Shown here piece by piece: positions 42,910-51,182 of a DNA stretch of 56,200 nucleotides. The notes under the pieces were generated by a model, which worked only from the letters and a program-made list of their open reading frames with translations, was not told the DNA's origin and did no database searches. The stretch lies in contig PLJS01000228.1 of assembly GCA_003140315.1 (NCBI GenBank), positions 1 through 56,200 of the forward strand. Direction: 5' to 3'. A program made the translations under genes and the position numbers. Origin of the DNA: Hyphomicrobiales bacterium. GTDB taxonomy: Bacteria > Pseudomonadota > Alphaproteobacteria > Rhizobiales > Xanthobacteraceae. The stretch's first letter is position 1. Each line of letters begins with the position of its first letter.

Positions 42910-42925
42910 GCGGCCCTGCGGCCGC
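42910..42925 (+). terminator. Possible terminator after the SDR gene
   Basis: GCGGCC and GGCCGC arms with a four-base loop lie 14 bases past the SDR stop. They are followed by GGCTTTCT, a poor T-run. It separates this gene from the next TetR-controlled promoter. Confidence 0.35.
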
Positions 42926-42994
42926 GGCTTTCTACCGCACCGCAGCGACGTCGCGCGCGCATGCCGCGCATTGGCGCCACGCAGGCGCCCGCGC

Positions 42995-43034
42995 TTGACA
43001 CGACAAGGCAGGTTGGCTCAACTGAGCGCTCAGT
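42995..43034 (+). promoter_or_regulatory. TetR-regulated promoter, site 4
   Basis: TTGACA at 42995-43000 and the perfect 14-bp palindrome ACTGAGCGCTCAGT at 43021-43034, with the core starting 28 bases after the -35. It drives the acyl-CoA synthetase gene and probably the whole Liv importer operon that follows without large gaps. Confidence 0.75.
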
Positions 43035-43060
43035 CAGTTTTGACCTCGCCGGACATTCGA

Positions 43061-44692
43061 ATGCGCATTGCCGACCCGTTGATCGCAGCGAGCCGTGTCG
43101 CTGAGTTCACGGCGGCCGGCTATTGGCGCGACACGACGAGCAACGACGCGCTCGAACATTGCGCGCGCATGTCGCCGGACAAGATCGCAATCGTCGATCC
43201 GCGCGGCCGTCTCACGTATCGGGACTACGAGGGCCGCGCACGCCGCCTCGCGAGCCACTTCGTCAAGCTCGGCCTCACGTCGGACGACGTGATCGCGATC
43301 CAGCTTCCGAACTGGAGCGAGTTCGCCGTCGCCATCAACGCCGCGATGCTGGTCGGAATACCGTTCTGTCAGTTCCACAGCGACTTCCGCCATCGCGAGG
43401 TCGAGTTCGTGCTGCGCTTCACGGAAGCCTCCGCCGTGATCATTCCGAAGGAATTCCGCCGCTTCAATCATGTCGAGATGATCGAGGAGCTGCGCGGCAA
43501 GCTGCCGAAGCTCAAGCATGTGCTCGTCGTCGGAGACGGCGTTGCGCCCGAATATTTCGACTTGCGCGCATTTCTCGAAAGTCCTGCTTCCGATGCGATC
43601 GACGAGCAGGCGTTGCGCGCGCGCCGTCCGAGCGCGAACGCGCTGATGCGCACCGCCTTCACGTCCGGCACGACCGGCGACCCGAAGGCGGTTCTGCACA
43701 TTCACAACACCTCGAATTACATGTGCTGGAGCCTCAACGAGGGACAGCGCATCGGGCCGGACAGCGTGTACCTGACGTTCCTGCCAGCCGGGCTGAACTG
43801 GGGGCTCGGTTGCGTGTTGCAGGCGCTGTTCGCGGGCTGCACGCTGATCCTGCAGGACGTGTTTCGGGCCGAGGAGACGCTCGCGCTGATCCAGCGCGAG
43901 AAGGTGACGCACTTCTGCTGCGCGCCGGCGCATCTGGTCGCGCTGCTCAACGTCAAGGATTTCGACAAATACGATCTGTCCTCGCTGCGCATGTCGATGA
44001 CCGGCGGTGCATCGTGTCCGATCGAGGTCATCCGCGAGGTTCAGGCGCGCCTCCCCGGCAAGCTCCTTGAAATGTACGGGATGCTCGAGGTCGGCTCGCA
44101 ATCGCAAACCACCTATGACGAAGACCCCGAGACCGTTTGCGGTCTCGTCGGCAAGGAGCAGCCGGGCATTCAGCTCAAGGCCGTCGACGCGAAGGGGAAT
44201 GATTGCCCGCCGGGAACGCCCGGCGAAGTCCTTACCCGCGGGCCGTCGGTGATGATCGGCTACTACAACAATCCCGACGCCAACGCGCGCAGCTTCTCCG
44301 GCGACGGCTGGTTCCACACCGGCGACGTCGGCGTGTTCGACGAGGCCGGCTACTTGAAGATCGTCGGCCGCACCAAGGAAATGATTATCCGCGGCGGTGC
44401 GAACATATACCCGCGCGAGATCGAGGAGGCGCTCTATGAGCATCCGAAGGTCCGCGATGCCGCCGTGGTCGGCTTGCCGGACGCGCGGCTCGGCGAACGC
44501 GTTTGCGCCTGCATCGTCACGAAGGACGGCGAGACGTTGAGTTTCGAGGACGTCGTGGAATTCTTGCGGCGCAGGGTCGCAACCTACAAGCTGCCGGAGC
44601 ACCTCGTGTTGCTCGCCGACCTGCCGCGCACGCCGACCGGAAAAGTCCAGAAGACTCCGCTGCGCAAGATCGCGCTGGAGAAGTTGAGCTGA
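43061..44692 (+). CDS. Acyl-CoA synthetase (AMP-forming)
   Basis: About 543 aa of the ANL superfamily, which activates a carboxylic acid to acyl-AMP and then acyl-CoA. The P-loop TSGTTGDPKAVL, the A5-type EMYGMLEVG, the hinge region (GDVGVFDEAGYLKIVGR) and the C-terminal catalytic Lys in TPTGKVQKT are all present. ATG 43061 is preferred because the TetR operator would otherwise fall inside the coding region. The binding-protein gene of the importer starts 61 bases later, so uptake and activation look co-expressed. Confidence 0.9.
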   Translation: MRIADPLIAASRVAEFTAAGYWRDTTSNDALEHCARMSPDKIAIVDPRGRLTYRDYEGRARRLASHFVKLGLTSDDVIAIQLPNWSEFAVAINAAMLVGIPFCQFHSDFRHREVEFVLRFTEASAVIIPKEFRRFNHVEMIEELRGKLPKLKHVLVVGDGVAPEYFDLRAFLESPASDAIDEQALRARRPSANALMRTAFTSGTTGDPKAVLHIHNTSNYMCWSLNEGQRIGPDSVYLTFLPAGLNWGLGCVLQALFAGCTLILQDVFRAEETLALIQREKVTHFCCAPAHLVALLNVKDFDKYDLSSLRMSMTGGASCPIEVIREVQARLPGKLLEMYGMLEVGSQSQTTYDEDPETVCGLVGKEQPGIQLKAVDAKGNDCPPGTPGEVLTRGPSVMIGYYNNPDANARSFSGDGWFHTGDVGVFDEAGYLKIVGRTKEMIIRGGANIYPREIEEALYEHPKVRDAAVVGLPDARLGERVCACIVTKDGETLSFEDVVEFLRRRVATYKLPEHLVLLADLPRTPTGKVQKTPLRKIALEKLS

Positions 44693-44753
44693 CGGCCGCC
44701 TCCCGCGCACAAAGACGCGGGTCGTGCGGATAAACGAAGACAACGGAGGAAGC

Positions 44754-45977
44754 ATGACCATCACACGCAGGGAGACATTGGGCGGCGCGCTCGCGGCGGG
44801 CTTCACGCTTGCCGCCGGAACGGCGTCCGCCGAGGAAATCGGTCTGACCAAGGACCAGATCCTGATCGGTGGCTATGGCCCGATCACCGGCCCGGCCGCC
44901 TACATCGGGCTCGGCGCGCGCGACGGCACTGAGCTCGCGATCAAGGAAATCAACGACGCCGGCGGCATTCACGGCCGCAAGCTTAAGCTCGTGTTCGAGG
45001 ATGACGGCTTCTCACCCAGCAAGGCGCTCGCGAGCGTCAAGAAGCTGGTCGAGCAGGACAAGGTCTTCATGATGCTGGGCCTGTCGGGCAGCAACCCGAC
45101 GGTCGGAACGGTCGATTACTCCAAGGAAGCGAAGATCCCGAGCTACGCGGTGCTCGCGTCGGCGCCGCAATACACGCATCCGTTCAACCGCTATCTGTTC
45201 CGCGGCGGCGCGACGGAATCGCTGCGCTATGGCGAGCTCAATGCCGAATACCTGATGGAGTTCCTGCAGGCCAAGCGCATCGCGATGCTCAGCGGCACGG
45301 ACGAGAACGCCAAGAACGAGGGCGACAATACCGAACGCATGCTCGAGAAGTGGTACGGCGTGAAGCTGCTGATGCGCGCCGAGTTCAAGGTCGGCGACAA
45401 GGACTTTACGCCGCAACTGCTCCAGGCGAAGGCTGCCAATCCAGACGTCATCATCACGCTGGCGCAGGTGCCGGAAGTCTCGATCCTGCTGCGGCAGGCG
45501 CGCGAGCTCGGCATCAAGCAGGCGATCATGGGCAGCCCCGCCGCGGTCGACAATGGCGTGATCGCGGGCGCCGGTCTCAACGCCGAGGGCTATACGGGCG
45601 GCTGGCTGTCGGGGCAGTTCCTCGATTCCGTCCATCCCGACATGGTGAAGTTCCGCGAGGCGTGGGCGAAGCTCCATCCTGACGCGCCGAAGGGCCGGCC
45701 GAACCTGTTCGACGTGCTCGGCTACTCCGAGATGTATGTGGTCGCCGAGGCAATGAAGCGGGCCGGTCCGGATCTGACCCGCGAAAAGCTGGTCGACGCG
45801 TTGGAGACGATCGAGAACTACAAGATCAGCGAGATCGCGACGCCGCGCACCTTCACCAAATGGCACCACATCGGTAATTTCCGCATGCAGTACATGGTGG
45901 TGCTCGGCCAGCACTTCGTTCCCGTGCGCTTCGACCCGCATCGCGAGAGCGAGATCCTGAAGGAATACAAGAAGTGA
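44754..45977 (+). CDS. Branched-chain-amino-acid-type ABC binding protein (LivK-like)
   Basis: A 407-residue periplasmic binding protein of the LivJ/LivK family. It has a signal peptide of Tat-like form (TRRETLGGALAAGFTLAAGTASAEE) and the mature start ILIGGYGPITGPAAYIG. ATG 44754 follows GGAGGA. In rhizobia such proteins often bind aromatic or other organic acids rather than amino acids; the acyl-CoA synthetase just upstream favours that here. Confidence 0.9.
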   Translation: MTITRRETLGGALAAGFTLAAGTASAEEIGLTKDQILIGGYGPITGPAAYIGLGARDGTELAIKEINDAGGIHGRKLKLVFEDDGFSPSKALASVKKLVEQDKVFMMLGLSGSNPTVGTVDYSKEAKIPSYAVLASAPQYTHPFNRYLFRGGATESLRYGELNAEYLMEFLQAKRIAMLSGTDENAKNEGDNTERMLEKWYGVKLLMRAEFKVGDKDFTPQLLQAKAANPDVIITLAQVPEVSILLRQARELGIKQAIMGSPAAVDNGVIAGAGLNAEGYTGGWLSGQFLDSVHPDMVKFREAWAKLHPDAPKGRPNLFDVLGYSEMYVVAEAMKRAGPDLTREKLVDALETIENYKISEIATPRTFTKWHHIGNFRMQYMVVLGQHFVPVRFDPHRESEILKEYKK

Positions 45978-45987
45978 CGTGCGTCTG

Positions 45988-46012
45988 GGGGCGGGATCTC
46001 GCGTCCCGCCCC
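45988..46012 (+). terminator. Strong hairpin between binding-protein and permease genes
   Basis: GGGGCGGGA and TCCCGCCCC form a 9-bp stem with a seven-base loop, eleven bases past the livK-like stop. There is no T-run. Hairpins at this place in importer operons commonly protect the abundant binding-protein mRNA or attenuate read-through. Confidence 0.6.
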
Positions 46013-46033
46013 TAACTTCACCGGAGCGCGTCG

Positions 46034-46912
46034 ATGACGACATCGATCGTCCTGCAGCTCATCGTCGCGGGACTGAGCAGCGGCAGCATCTATGCGCTGG
46101 TCGGCCTCGGTCTGATGCTGGCCTTCAAGGGCACCGGCATCGTCAACTTCGCGCATGGCGAGCTGGTCGCGCTCGGCGCCTATGCGGCGCTGTTCTTCTC
46201 CGTCGTTCTCAAGCTGCCGTATTGGCAGGTGTTCATCCTCACGCTGATTTTCTGTGGCGTCGTCGGCGTGCTGCTCGAACGCACGCTGATCCGTCCGCTG
46301 ATGCGCGCGCCGTCTTTCACGATCGTCGTCGCGACGCTCGCGATCGGCCTGATGATCAAGAACGTGCTGCGCTTGTCGTGGCAGGAATCGGTTTCGACCT
46401 TTGCGACGCCGTTCGACGAACTGTCGTTGCGCGTTGGAGAGATCAGCATCAATCCGCACTACGTCTGGATCATCTCCTGCTCGTTCGCCATCATGGGGCT
46501 GCTGGCGCTGTTCTTCCGCAAGAACCTCACCGGCAAGGCCATGCAGGCGGTCTCGCAGAACACGACGGCCGCGCGCCTGATGGGCATTCGTGTCAGCCGC
46601 ATTTTCTCGCTGACGTTCGCGGTGAGCAGCGCGATCGCGGCGCTTGCGGGAATCCTGATGGCGCCGGTGGTGGGCGTCGAGGCGGAAATGGGCAGCGTCA
46701 TCCTGAAGGGGTTCGTCGCGGCCATTCTCGGTGGCTTCAACAGCCTGCCCGGCTGCGTGGTCGGTGGACTGACGTTGGGTCTCCTTGAGACGTTCGGCGG
46801 CGCATATTTCGGCGGCACGTTCAAGGCGGTGACTGCTTTCGTTCTGTTAATGTTCGTCCTGCTGGTGCGTCCGCACGGCATCTTCGGTCGCGCGGAGGCG
46901 CGGCGTGTCTGA
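46034..46912 (+). CDS. livH: ABC permease, LivH-like
   Basis: A 292-residue membrane permease of the LivH family, with about eight hydrophobic segments, NFAHGELVALGAYAA after the first helices and the conserved AVSQNTTAARLMGI cytoplasmic loop that contacts the ATPase. It pairs with the LivM-like permease that overlaps it by eight bases. Confidence 0.92.
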   Translation: MTTSIVLQLIVAGLSSGSIYALVGLGLMLAFKGTGIVNFAHGELVALGAYAALFFSVVLKLPYWQVFILTLIFCGVVGVLLERTLIRPLMRAPSFTIVVATLAIGLMIKNVLRLSWQESVSTFATPFDELSLRVGEISINPHYVWIISCSFAIMGLLALFFRKNLTGKAMQAVSQNTTAARLMGIRVSRIFSLTFAVSSAIAALAGILMAPVVGVEAEMGSVILKGFVAAILGGFNSLPGCVVGGLTLGLLETFGGAYFGGTFKAVTAFVLLMFVLLVRPHGIFGRAEARRV

Positions 46913-47906
46913 CTTCTCCCTGATGGGATTGAAGGCGCCCACCGTCATTTTCGGCGCGGCATTGCTGCTGTTGGCGCTCGCGCTGCCGCCATGGTTCGGC
47001 TCGTACCACCACTACCTGGCGTCGCTCGCGCTGATCAACATCATCATGGCGGTCGGTCTCAATATCCTCACCGGCAATGCCGGACAGATTTCGCTCTGCA
47101 ATTCGTCCTTCATGGCGATCGGCGCCTATGCCACCACGTATCTGTCGGTCAAGCTCGGTCTGTCCTATTGGCTTGCGCTGCCGCTCGGCGGAGTCATCTC
47201 GGCGATCTCCGGATTTTTCCTCGGATTTCCGGCGCTCCGGTTGCGCGGGTTCTATCTGGCGGTCGTGACGCTCGGGTTTCTCGAAGTCTCGCAGATTTTG
47301 ATCGAGCAATTGCCCGGCATCACCGGCGGCGTGCGCGGCATCTCCTCTCCGCGCCCCGCGCTGTTCGGCCACACGCTGTCGAGCGATCTGTCCTTCTACT
47401 ATGTGATCCTCGCGATCACGCTCGCGACGATCTGGTGCGCCTATTCGTTGCTGCGCTCGCCCACCGGGCGCGCGTTCGAGGCGATCCGATCAAGCGAAGC
47501 GGCGGCGCAGACGCTCGCTGTCCCGCTGGCCCAGACCAAGCTCGCCGCCTTCGTGATATCGGCTTTCTTCGCCGGGATTGGCGGCGGTCTGTTCGCGAGC
47601 CTGGTCGGCTTCATCGATCCGCTCGAATTCGGCGTCTGGACGTCGGTGCGCCACGTCGTGTTCATCGTCGTCGGCGGGCTCGGATCGATCACCGGCTCGG
47701 TCGTGGGCGCCATCGTGTTGACGGTGCTCCCGGAGGTGCTGCGCGCGTTCAAGGAGTACCAGGAATTCGTGTTCGGCGGCCTCCTGCTCGTCGTGCTCAT
47801 CCTGCTGCCGCACGGGCTCGTCGGGCTCGGGCCCGCGATCCGCGCGCGGCTAACGCAGAGCGACGCGACAAGCGTGGCCGCGGCTCAACGGGGCGTCGCC
47901 GAATGA
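46905..47906 (+). CDS. livM: ABC permease, LivM-like
   Basis: A 333-residue permease. GNAGQISLCNSSFMAIGAY and the ATPase-docking loop AIRSSEAAAQTLAVPLAQTKL mark the LivM family. It overlaps livH by eight bases and livG by four (ATGA), so the four transporter genes are tightly coupled. Confidence 0.92.
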   Translation: MSDFSLMGLKAPTVIFGAALLLLALALPPWFGSYHHYLASLALINIIMAVGLNILTGNAGQISLCNSSFMAIGAYATTYLSVKLGLSYWLALPLGGVISAISGFFLGFPALRLRGFYLAVVTLGFLEVSQILIEQLPGITGGVRGISSPRPALFGHTLSSDLSFYYVILAITLATIWCAYSLLRSPTGRAFEAIRSSEAAAQTLAVPLAQTKLAAFVISAFFAGIGGGLFASLVGFIDPLEFGVWTSVRHVVFIVVGGLGSITGSVVGAIVLTVLPEVLRAFKEYQEFVFGGLLLVVLILLPHGLVGLGPAIRARLTQSDATSVAAAQRGVAE

Positions 47907-48679
47907 GCTTCTTTTCGATCGACAACATGTCGGTGATCTTCGGCGGCCTGCGCGCCGTCTCGAACGTGTCGCTCGCGCTCGGCGAAGGCGAGATCCACGG
48001 CGTCATCGGGCCGAACGGGGCCGGGAAGACCTCGCTGATCAATGCGGTCTCCGGCCTGGTTCCGATGGCGGGCGGCACAATCCATCTCGATGGCAAGCCG
48101 CTTCAGGCCTTGCCGCCGCACCGCCGCGCCGCGGCGGGCATCGGCCGCACCTTCCAGCATGCCGAAATATTTCCCGACCAGAGCGTGATCGCGAACGTGA
48201 TGACCGGCGGCTTCGCGCATCGGCAGTCGTCGCTGCTGCAGGACTTCCTGGGGACACCCGGAAAGGCGGCCGCCGAACGGCAAGCCCGCCGCGAGGCCGA
48301 GCAGATGCTCGACGCGTTCGGGCTCCTGTCTTTCTGTGACGCTTTGGCAGGCGATCTGCCGTTCGGTACGCTGAAGAAGATCGATCTCGCGCGCGCGCTG
48401 GTCGGCAAGCCGCGCGTCCTGATGCTTGACGAGCCGACGTCCGGGATGAACGATACCGAAGCCCAGGAAGTGATCGCCGCCTGCCGGCGTATCGCGGGCG
48501 AGCTCCGCGTCACGCTGCTCGTCATCGAGCACAATATGCGGGTGATCATGGGGCTCGCGAACATGATCCACGTCCTCGACCACGGCGAAAAGATCGCGGA
48601 CGGAACGCCGGCAGAAATCCAACGCAATCCCCTGGTGATCGAGGCCTATCTCGGCCATGGCAGCGCGGCCCATGCTTGA
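47903..48679 (+). CDS. livG: ABC ATPase, LivG-like
   Basis: A 258-residue ATPase. Walker A GPNGAGKTS, a family-typical modified signature (LPFGTLKKIDLARAL in place of LSGGQ), Walker B VLMLDEPTSGMN and switch VIEHNMRVIMG are seen. The C-terminal GTPAEIQRNPLVIEAYLG is characteristic of LivG. The start ATG 47903 overlaps the livM stop. Confidence 0.92.
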   Translation: MSFFSIDNMSVIFGGLRAVSNVSLALGEGEIHGVIGPNGAGKTSLINAVSGLVPMAGGTIHLDGKPLQALPPHRRAAAGIGRTFQHAEIFPDQSVIANVMTGGFAHRQSSLLQDFLGTPGKAAAERQARREAEQMLDAFGLLSFCDALAGDLPFGTLKKIDLARALVGKPRVLMLDEPTSGMNDTEAQEVIAACRRIAGELRVTLLVIEHNMRVIMGLANMIHVLDHGEKIADGTPAEIQRNPLVIEAYLGHGSAAHA

Positions 48680-49376
48680 GATCAGGAACCTTGCCGCCGG
48701 CTACGGCCGGATCGACGTCCTCCGCGAGGTCTCGCTGAGCGTGCCGGATGGCGCGATCGTCGGGCTGCTCGGCCCCAACGGCGCGGGCAAGAGCACGTTG
48801 ATCCGCAGCATTTCGGGCCTGACTCACGTGCGTTCAGGCGAAATCCTGTTTGAAGGAATGCCGATCCAGGGATGCGCGCCGGAAGACATCGTGGACATGG
48901 GCATCATCCAAGTCCCGCAGGGCCGCATGCTGTTCCCCGACCTGTCGATCGCGGACAATCTGCAGCTCGGCGCCTATCGTAAGGACGCGCGCGGCTCGTT
49001 CCAGAAATCACTCAAGCAGGTGGAGGAGTATTTCCCGATCCTGCATGAACGCCGGACGCAGCGCGCGGGCGTCCTGTCCGGCGGCGAGCAGCAGATGCTG
49101 GCGATCGGCCGCGCGCTGGTGGCAAAGCCACGGCTTCTCATCCTCGACGAGCCGTCGCTCGGCCTCGCGCCGCTGATCATCGAGAGCATCTTTAATGTTC
49201 TGCGCGACGTGAACGCGAATGGCCTGACGATCCTGGTCGCGGAACAGAACGCCATGAAGGTCTTGCAGACCGCCGAGACCGTCTATGTGCTCGAGAACGG
49301 TCGCATCGCCCATGCGGGTCCGAGCCGGCAACTCGCCGAAGACGAAACGATTCAGCGCAGCTATCTGGGCATCTAG
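48672..49376 (+). CDS. livF: ABC ATPase, LivF-like
   Basis: A 234-residue ATPase from ATG 48672, which overlaps the livG stop. Walker A GPNGAGKSTL, signature LSGGEQQMLAIGRAL, Walker B LILDEPSLGLAP and the tail IQRSYLGI are typical of LivF. It completes the five-part importer begun at 44754. The next gene (BKACE) follows after 24 bases. Confidence 0.92.
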   Translation: MLEIRNLAAGYGRIDVLREVSLSVPDGAIVGLLGPNGAGKSTLIRSISGLTHVRSGEILFEGMPIQGCAPEDIVDMGIIQVPQGRMLFPDLSIADNLQLGAYRKDARGSFQKSLKQVEEYFPILHERRTQRAGVLSGGEQQMLAIGRALVAKPRLLILDEPSLGLAPLIIESIFNVLRDVNANGLTILVAEQNAMKVLQTAETVYVLENGRIAHAGPSRQLAEDETIQRSYLGI

Positions 49377-49400
49377 CCCGACAACACGGAACGCAGCACC

Positions 49401-50312
49401 ATGGCAGGCAAGAAACTCATCATCCTCGTCGCGCCGACCGGCAACCAGAAGGACCGCGAGGGCTCGCACGTTCCGGTGACGCCCGACGAAATCGCCGAGG
49501 AATCGTTCCGCTGCTACAAGGCGGGCGCCGCCGTCGTGCACATCCATGCGCGCGATCCGAAGACCCGGCTCGCCAGCGGCGACATGAAGATCTTTGGCGA
49601 GAGCATCCGCAAGATCAAGGAAAAGTCCGACATCCTGGTGCAGACGACGACGAGCCTCGGCCTAAAGCAGGATGCGAGCGGTAAGTGGGTCTGGCATTCG
49701 TCCGAGGAACGCATGGGGCTGCTGGCGATCGAGCCCTCGCAGGACCTGCTGAGCTGCGCGATGGGCTCGTGGGAGTTCATCCATCCGGAAGGCGGGCAAG
49801 GCAATCCGACGACGCAGATCAACGGCTACGAGTTCATGAAGACCAACATCTCCAACATGGTGAAGAAGAACATTCCGTGGGAGATGGAGATCGCCGACAC
49901 CGGCTTCCTGCAGAACGCCAAGAAGCTCGCTGACGACGGCGCGTTCGACGGCAAGGCGAAGAACTTCTGGCTCGACTACGTCATGGGTTTCGGCGGCATG
50001 CCGGCAACCCCGCGCCAGCTCATCCATATGGTGGAAGAAGGCCAGCGGCTGTTTCCGCAGGCTCCATGGGAAACGAATGCGACCGGCCGCGATCAGTTCC
50101 GCATGAATATCCTCGGCGCCGCGATGGGTTGCGACATCGTGCGTGTCGGCTTCGAGGACAGCGTGTGGCTGCCGGACGGCAGGCAGGCGAAGAACAATTA
50201 CGAGCAGGTCGACGCGATGGCGGAGCTCGCACTCAAGCTCGGCCGTGAGATCGCCACGCCCGCTGAGGCCTGGGAGATGCTCGGCGGATCGCAGCGCGCC
50301 AGGGCTGCGTAG
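49401..50312 (+). CDS. Beta-keto acid cleavage enzyme (BKACE, DUF849)
   Basis: A 303-residue TIM-barrel zinc enzyme of the BKACE family. Members condense a beta-keto acid with acetyl-CoA and cleave it to acetoacetate and a new CoA ester. The zinc-binding VVHIHARD (two His) near residue 46, the early LIILVAPTGN segment and the late GFEDSVWLPDG (Glu ligand) fit the family. Located between livF and an SDR, it supports catabolism of a beta-hydroxy or beta-keto acid brought in by the importer. The exact keto acid is unknown. Confidence 0.9.
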   Translation: MAGKKLIILVAPTGNQKDREGSHVPVTPDEIAEESFRCYKAGAAVVHIHARDPKTRLASGDMKIFGESIRKIKEKSDILVQTTTSLGLKQDASGKWVWHSSEERMGLLAIEPSQDLLSCAMGSWEFIHPEGGQGNPTTQINGYEFMKTNISNMVKKNIPWEMEIADTGFLQNAKKLADDGAFDGKAKNFWLDYVMGFGGMPATPRQLIHMVEEGQRLFPQAPWETNATGRDQFRMNILGAAMGCDIVRVGFEDSVWLPDGRQAKNNYEQVDAMAELALKLGREIATPAEAWEMLGGSQRARAA

Positions 50313-50330
50313 GCAGGAAAGGACGGCGCC

Positions 50331-51170
50331 ATGGCCAAGAGCGATCTTGAAGGAAAAATCGCCATCGTGACGGGCGCCGCCGGCGGCTTCGGGCGTGCCA
50401 TCGTCAAATCATTCGTGGACCATGGCATGCGGGTCGCCGCGTTCGACATTGACGCGAACCGGCTCGAGGCGCTGGAGGCCGAATACAGCAAGGACGGCGT
50501 GCTCGCCTTGACATTCTGCATCACGGATCCTGCCGCGTGCGCGACGAATGTGCAGAAAGTCGCCGATCATTTCGGCGGGCTGCACGTGCTGGTGAATAAC
50601 GCGGCGGCCGGAATGAGCATGGTCCGGCCGGATCATTTCACCCGCACGGTGCAGATCGAGGACATCGACGTTAAGACATGGCAACATTTCATCGCGGTCA
50701 ATCTGAGCGGCGCCTTCTTCCTCGCGAAGGCCGCGGTGCCGATCTTCCGCAAGCAACGCTTCGGCCGCATCATCAACGTCACGACCAGCCTGTTCACGAT
50801 GCTGAACCCAGGCTTCTCGCCTTACGGGCCCGCGAAGGCGGGGCTGGAGGCCTGGTCGGCGAGCCTCGCGGGCGAGCTGAAGGGGACCGGGATCACCGTC
50901 AATGTGGTGGTGCCCGGAGGACCGGCCGACACACCGATGGTCCCGGAGGAAAGCGGCTTCGATCGGGCTAAGCTGATCGCGCCGGAACGCATGGCGCCGC
51001 CGATGCTGTTTCTGTGCTCGGAGGAGGGCGGCAGCGTCACCGGCCAGCGCTATCTCGCGGCTGAGTGGGATTGCGGTGCGGCGCCGTCGGTCGCCGCGAA
51101 GGCGTGCAATCCCGCCGGTTGGCCCGGCCTCACCCACAACATCGTCTGGCCGGGCGGCAAGCCCGTTTGA
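50331..51170 (+). CDS. SDR-family oxidoreductase
   Basis: A 279-residue short-chain dehydrogenase with TGAAGGFGRAI, NNAA in place of NNAG, and the Tyr165-x-x-x-Lys169 pair (YGPAK). Threonine/serine (TTS, 151-153) stands at the catalytic Ser site. The C-terminus is longer than usual. It is the last gene of the plus-strand module, 18 bases after the BKACE gene. A likely role is making the beta-keto acid from its hydroxy precursor for the BKACE enzyme (inference). It converges with the minus-strand synthetase gene, 12 bases between stops. Confidence 0.87.
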   Translation: MAKSDLEGKIAIVTGAAGGFGRAIVKSFVDHGMRVAAFDIDANRLEALEAEYSKDGVLALTFCITDPAACATNVQKVADHFGGLHVLVNNAAAGMSMVRPDHFTRTVQIEDIDVKTWQHFIAVNLSGAFFLAKAAVPIFRKQRFGRIINVTTSLFTMLNPGFSPYGPAKAGLEAWSASLAGELKGTGITVNVVVPGGPADTPMVPEESGFDRAKLIAPERMAPPMLFLCSEEGGSVTGQRYLAAEWDCGAAPSVAAKACNPAGWPGLTHNIVWPGGKPV

Positions 51171-51182
51171 AGCGCGCTGGTT

